Positions 7,650 to 10,077 of a stretch of 10,077 bases of DNA are shown here, piece after piece (positions within the stretch are counted from its first letter, which is position 1; every line of letters begins with the position of its first letter). The DNA is taken from the NCBI GenBank assembly GCA_014084085.1, contig NPFB01000121.1:315089-325165 (forward strand). Reading direction: 5' to 3'. A program made the position numbers and the translations under genes. Origin of the DNA: Hondaea fermentalgiana (Eukaryota; Sar; Bigyra; Thraustochytrida; Thraustochytriidae). The notes under the pieces were generated by a model. It did not search any database. It had not been told where the DNA came from and worked only from the letters and a program-made list of their open reading frames with translations.

Positions 7650-8333
7650 ATGGAGAGCGGAGGTCGAGCAGCGCTGCAGCGCGCGCTGGCGAAGAAGCGC
7701 AACCTCCTCAAGAAGAAGCGCAAGCGCGATGTCGAGGGGGCCGCACCGAAGGCAGCACGAGGGAAACTAGTGGCTGGGCCAAAGACTTCATCCCGAACCC
7801 CTGCGCGGGCCAGGGCTAGTAGCAGCGGCGGCGACGCTGACGATGACGACGACGACGACGACGACGACGCGAAGGCTGCTGGTTTTAGCGTCGAGGGCGG
7901 CAGACCTGAGCCCGAGGCCAAGAGGTCAGCAGACTTGCAGGCGACATCTTCTCGACAGAAAAAGGTTCGCCGTATCAAGGAGCGCGTGCCGCGACCTGCG
8001 GCGGCGTCGCGCGACATCAACTACATCCAGGTGCAAACCTTGACGCGACGCGGTCGCAACAACATGGCAAGACCGAGCGTTCTTTTGCGCCTCGAAAAGC
8101 GCGACTTTGCTGAGCAATTCCGCGAGCTCTTCGAGGAGCATGTTGAGGGCTTCACGGGCTTGCGCGGAGCCAAGCGCGAACGTACCGCCAAGGAGAAGAA
8201 CATGGAATGGCGTACTCGCGTTGAAGCAAAGAAGACACAGGCACCCGCCAGTAACGCCGCAAAAGCTCAGCAAGAGCGCGCACGTCTTGCCGTCATCGAG
8301 CGGTATCGCGCTATGAAAAAGCGCCAGCGTTAA
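7650..8333 (+). CDS. Gene C: small basic, probably nuclear/nucleolar protein
   Basis: A 227-residue, Lys/Arg/Ala-rich protein that I cannot assign to a family. The chosen ATG has A at -3 and G at +4, and GC at third codon positions rises sharply around it. An in-frame ATG at 7404 would add 82 residues and cannot be excluded. Visible parts: a dense basic cluster KKRNLLKKKRKRD (15-27) that resembles a nuclear localisation signal; a disordered Ala/Gly/Ser stretch with ten consecutive Asp (64-73); a second basic patch KKVRRIKERVPR (about 104-115); and a C-terminal charged helical region (about 140-227) with LLRLEKRDFAEQFRELFEEH and a basic tail ending MKKRQR. Alternating strongly basic and acidic blocks are common in ribosome-biogenesis and other nucleolar proteins, so that location is inferred from composition only. 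There are no catalytic motifs, membrane segments or Zn ligands. Confidence 0.75.
   Translation: MESGGRAALQRALAKKRNLLKKKRKRDVEGAAPKAARGKLVAGPKTSSRTPARARASSSGGDADDDDDDDDDDAKAAGFSVEGGRPEPEAKRSADLQATSSRQKKVRRIKERVPRPAAASRDINYIQVQTLTRRGRNNMARPSVLLRLEKRDFAEQFRELFEEHVEGFTGLRGAKRERTAKEKNMEWRTRVEAKKTQAPASNAAKAQQERARLAVIERYRAMKKRQR
7839..7868 (+). repeat. GAC repeat, acidic run in gene C
   Basis: Ten consecutive Asp codons, nine GAC and one GAT, preceded by GAC GCT. This is the third trinucleotide run of about ten codons in or near the genes of this window. Confidence 0.85.
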
Positions 8334-8474
8334 GAAGGCATTTCGTGTTACGTTTCAACAGAAGGAGGCGCCCGCGACTGTGCAGTGATGAGAAAATGAT
8401 CTAGTTTGTGGGTGGAAGGAAAAACGGGAGGAGAAGGGGAGATCATCTGACAAAGAAGCATCAACATTGGACCA

Positions 8475-8498
8475 TTGGGGATCTTCTCTTCTCCCCAA
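8475..8498. terminator. Hairpin in the 3' flank of gene C
   Basis: TTGGGGA (8475-8481) and TCCCCAA (8492-8498) form a perfect 7-bp stem with a 10-base pyrimidine loop, about 140 bases after the gene C stop. If the minus-strand ORF at 8524-8754 is real, the hairpin lies between two convergent 3' ends. Its role in 3' end formation is speculative. Confidence 0.3.
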
Positions 8499-8523
8499 AA
8501 CAGGTTCGCGCGGTGCCGTTCCT

Positions 8524-8754
8524 TCACGGCTCCCAAATTTTGGCTTCTCTGCGATACTTTGGCGGTAGTAGCTTCACGATTTTTTTTCGTGAGTCGAAGT
8601 CCATACGACGGCAAAGGTGCTGGTCCTTGATGATGGCGTTCTCGTCCACTCCTAAGTACCCCTGATTGCGCATGCGTACGTACGGAGGGTCATCATGAGA
8701 CGATGAAAGCTTTGAACTGTTCTCCGCGTATTTTTGTATCTCTCCATAGTTCAA
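8524..8754 (-). CDS. Possible minus-strand small ORF or terminal exon
   Basis: The minus-strand frame ends in TGA at 8524-8526 and is open upstream to about 8800. It encodes about 75 residues of varied, charged composition, for example DDPPYVRMRNQGYLG and DFDSRKKIVKLLPPKYRR. There is no ATG at its 5' end (8752-8754 is TTG), so it would have to be spliced onto an upstream exon or start at the internal ATG near 8671. A possible intron is 8795 down to 8740 on the minus strand: GTAAGA at its 5' end, a C-rich tract, and AG before ATACAAAAATAC, 56 bases in all. The AG is not immediately preceded by the pyrimidine tract. Third-position GC is lower than in gene C, which weakens the case. No family is recognised. 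Confidence 0.25.
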   Translation of the reverse strand: MNYGEIQKYAENSSKLSSSHDDPPYVRMRNQGYLGVDENAIIKDQHLCRRMDFDSRKKIVKLLPPKYRREAKIWEP

Positions 8755-8761
8755 GCCAAGA

Positions 8762-8782
8762 GGGGGGGGTAGGGGGAGGTGG
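8762..8782 (+). repeat. G-rich tract
   Basis: G8, TA, G5, A, GG, T, GG. It is guanine-rich enough for a weak or two-layer quadruplex on the plus strand. On the minus strand it reads as a C-rich tract lying inside the candidate intron of the small minus-strand ORF. Confidence 0.6.
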
Positions 8783-9442
8783 ATTATTATCTTACGCGGC
8801 TACCAGGTTTCTGCAAACCTTTCAACAGCGCTGGCTCTTCTGGCTTCTTTCGCCGCCGCGCCCGCGCTGCTTCGATGCCACAAATTTCGGCCGGGCGATG
8901 TCCACGATGTATTGCGCACCGAAGCCGACGCTGAGGCCAAAAGGAAGGAGCACATGGTTCGCTCGAGCCGTCTCCGTTCTCCAACCTTTCCCCCCAAATC
9001 TCCCTTCTCTGGTGAACATCACCGTGGCCGACGGTATGCACGCATGAGAACGGACGAATGAATGGATCTCCCTTGCGACGGTCGCACGGCTACTGCCAGT
9101 TTCTGCCAAACTGCCACCTGCGTCCTCGGGCTTCCCGGCCTCGCGCGTCGTGTCCTTCTCTTTCCCTCGACCGCCTTCGTCTCGTCTGCGCGTAAAGCGA
9201 TGCAATGAGAAGCGATGCGAGGAACGTATATGAATGGACGGGCGCATGGGAGGAAGGCGGGGGCGCCCTCGCTCGGCTCGGCTCGTGCGATGCGAAGGAG
9301 ACCACGTCACGCCAGCCCCGGAGAGCGAGTTGCGTCGCGCCACGCGCTAGAGCCGGAGCGAGGCCGGAACCGGAGCTCGCGAATGGCCCCTGGAGGCGGG
9401 TGGGCAAGTTACTTACCACGACGAGGAAGGCAGCTGCAGCTT

Positions 9443-9461
9443 GCAAGCAAGCAAGCAAGCA
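9443..9461 (+). repeat. GCAA tetranucleotide repeat, left inverted arm
   Basis: Four and three-quarter GCAA units. The 19 bases are the exact reverse complement of 9722-9740, with 260 bases between the arms. Confidence 0.9.
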
Positions 9462-9497
9462 GCCTGGCAGCTAGCTAGCAGCCTCGCATCTCCGACA

Positions 9498-9530
9498 GCG
9501 AGAGCGTGGGCGAGAGCGTGGGCGAGAGCG
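9498..9530 (+). repeat. 12-bp tandem repeat
   Basis: The unit GCGAGAGCGTGG occurs twice in full and then as a 9-base partial copy. It lies between the two GCAA/TTGC inverted arms. Confidence 0.85.
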
Positions 9531-9544
9531 ACCACTGCTGACCT

Positions 9545-9560
9545 AAAGATTCAAAGATTC
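9545..9560 (+). repeat. 8-bp direct repeat
   Basis: AAAGATTC occurs twice in tandem. It is followed closely by the palindrome CATCATGATG (9567-9576) and by TGAC repeats. No function is assigned. Confidence 0.8.
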
Positions 9561-9720
9561 ATTGACCATCATGATGTGACTGACTGACGGACAAATTGAT
9601 TGGTTTATCGATCGCTGGACGGTCGCAAGCCTTGGCAATCCGCTGGCTTCTCGATCACCTTCCATCCTTTCTTCCATCCAGATCAGCCAGCTCGACGGGG
9701 TCCATGATCTATATTTCAGG

Positions 9721-9740
9721 TTGCTTGCTTGCTTGCTTGC
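9721..9740 (+). repeat. TTGC tetranucleotide repeat, right inverted arm
   Basis: Five perfect TTGC units. Bases 9722-9740 are the exact inverted complement of the GCAA repeat at 9443-9461. Confidence 0.9.
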
Positions 9741-9777
9741 TTTCTTGCTAGGATAGTCGGCGGGTTTCTTGGTTGCA

Positions 9778-9800
9778 ACCAGCCAGATGGGCTGGCTGGT
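9778..9800. repeat. Perfect 9-bp hairpin
   Basis: ACCAGCCAG (9778-9786), loop ATGGG, CTGGCTGGT (9792-9800). It directly follows a second small palindrome, GGTTGCAACC (9771-9780), with which it overlaps by three bases. It could be a structured element of a leader or simply repeat debris. Confidence 0.6.
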
Positions 9801-10077
9801 GCTTGGGTTGGCTGGTCGCCACGCTCAAGCTCGAGCTTGTCGCGCACGCAGGCGATGGCAAGCGAGACTTGCCGGCCACCCAGCCCTGCCTGCCGGAAAG
9901 AACGCCGTTAATACCCTCCGCAGCCTCCCGCAGCCCGCGCTCCGGGGTGCCGTGGTGGGCGCGGCGGGTGGGGCGAGGAGGCCTCCGTCACGCGCACGCG
10001 GACCACAGTCCTCCCGCAGAACTCCCGGGGCCGTCCATGCTGGAACGCGCCGCGCCGCGCGGCCGCGCTCGCTCGCT

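Larger units (their letters stand above)
8800..10077. other. Gene-poor, repeat-rich right flank
   Basis: I see no secure gene in these 1.28 kb. Open frames on both strands are Arg/Ser-rich, overlap one another and show no family motif. The only stretch that reads protein-like is on the minus strand, from an ATG at 9019 to a stop at 8822 (65 residues, with a mildly hydrophobic HVLLPFGLSVGFGAQYIVDI); I do not call it. From about 9440 on, short tandem and inverted repeats accumulate, and the last 150 bases are strongly GC- and CpG-rich with CGCG runs. This resembles the flank upstream of gene A, so a gene may begin just beyond the right edge. Confidence 0.5.

Noticed and set aside
7343..8020. 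Minus-strand frame of 225 codons opposite gene C
   Set aside because: It contains a poly-Ser run antisense to the Asp codons and Arg/Ala-rich low complexity. The plus strand gives a coherent nuclear-type protein instead.
8822..9343. Minus-strand frame of 173 codons in the right flank
   Set aside because: The N-terminal two thirds are Arg/Ser/Gly-rich noise. Only the last 65 codons look protein-like, and no family is recognised, so it is mentioned but not called.
1..10077. tRNA, rRNA, CRISPR, insertion sequence or integrase-type mobile element
   Set aside because: No cloverleaf with a GTTCGANTC-type arm, no rRNA-like conserved block, no spaced direct repeats of CRISPR type, and no transposase or reverse-transcriptase motifs were seen on either strand by eye.

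Overview
The window looks like nuclear DNA of a GC-rich, intron-poor protist. Three plus-strand protein genes stand out. They have long single-exon reading frames (one about 4.7 kb), start codons in good eukaryotic contexts (A at -3, once the full CACCATGG), several hundred bases between genes, no Shine-Dalgarno-type spacing, homopolymeric amino-acid runs, and many tri- and tetranucleotide microsatellites. A thraustochytrid or related stramenopile fits this style, but that is inference from style only. No rRNA, tRNA, transposon, CRISPR or virus-like gene was recognised.

Layout. Bases 1-351 are an open plus-strand frame that may be the 3' end of a gene entering from the left (weak). Bases 352-1088 are a GC-rich 5' flank full of simple repeats: CAAT tetranucleotides, a CGCA/CG tract of alternating purine-pyrimidine, a TCTTCN hexamer run and a 13-bp tandem duplication. 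Gene A (1089-1937) encodes a 282-residue protein I do not recognise, with a compact C-terminal region. A 517-base spacer follows and contains a 54-base pure pyrimidine tract ending in TTTCTGCAG. Gene B (2455-7110) encodes a 1551-residue multidomain protein. Gene C (7650-8333) encodes a small, very basic, probably nuclear or nucleolar protein with an aspartate run.

The right-hand 1.7 kb has no secure gene. It holds a hairpin between possible convergent 3' ends, a tentative minus-strand small ORF (8524-8754) that could be the last exon of a spliced gene, and then a microsatellite-rich, increasingly GC-rich stretch. That stretch resembles the flank upstream of gene A and may be the promoter side of a gene beyond the right edge.

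The genes are not an operon, and nothing in the sequence shows that they act in one pathway. The most interesting object is gene B. In order it carries a degenerate EF-hand-like pair, an Asn/Gln-rich linker, a doublecortin/ubiquitin-like segment, a second EF-hand-like pair, a coiled coil and about 16 TPR-type repeats. This reads as a scaffold, possibly cytoskeletal or ciliary. I see no evidence of a defence, biosynthetic or mobile system.
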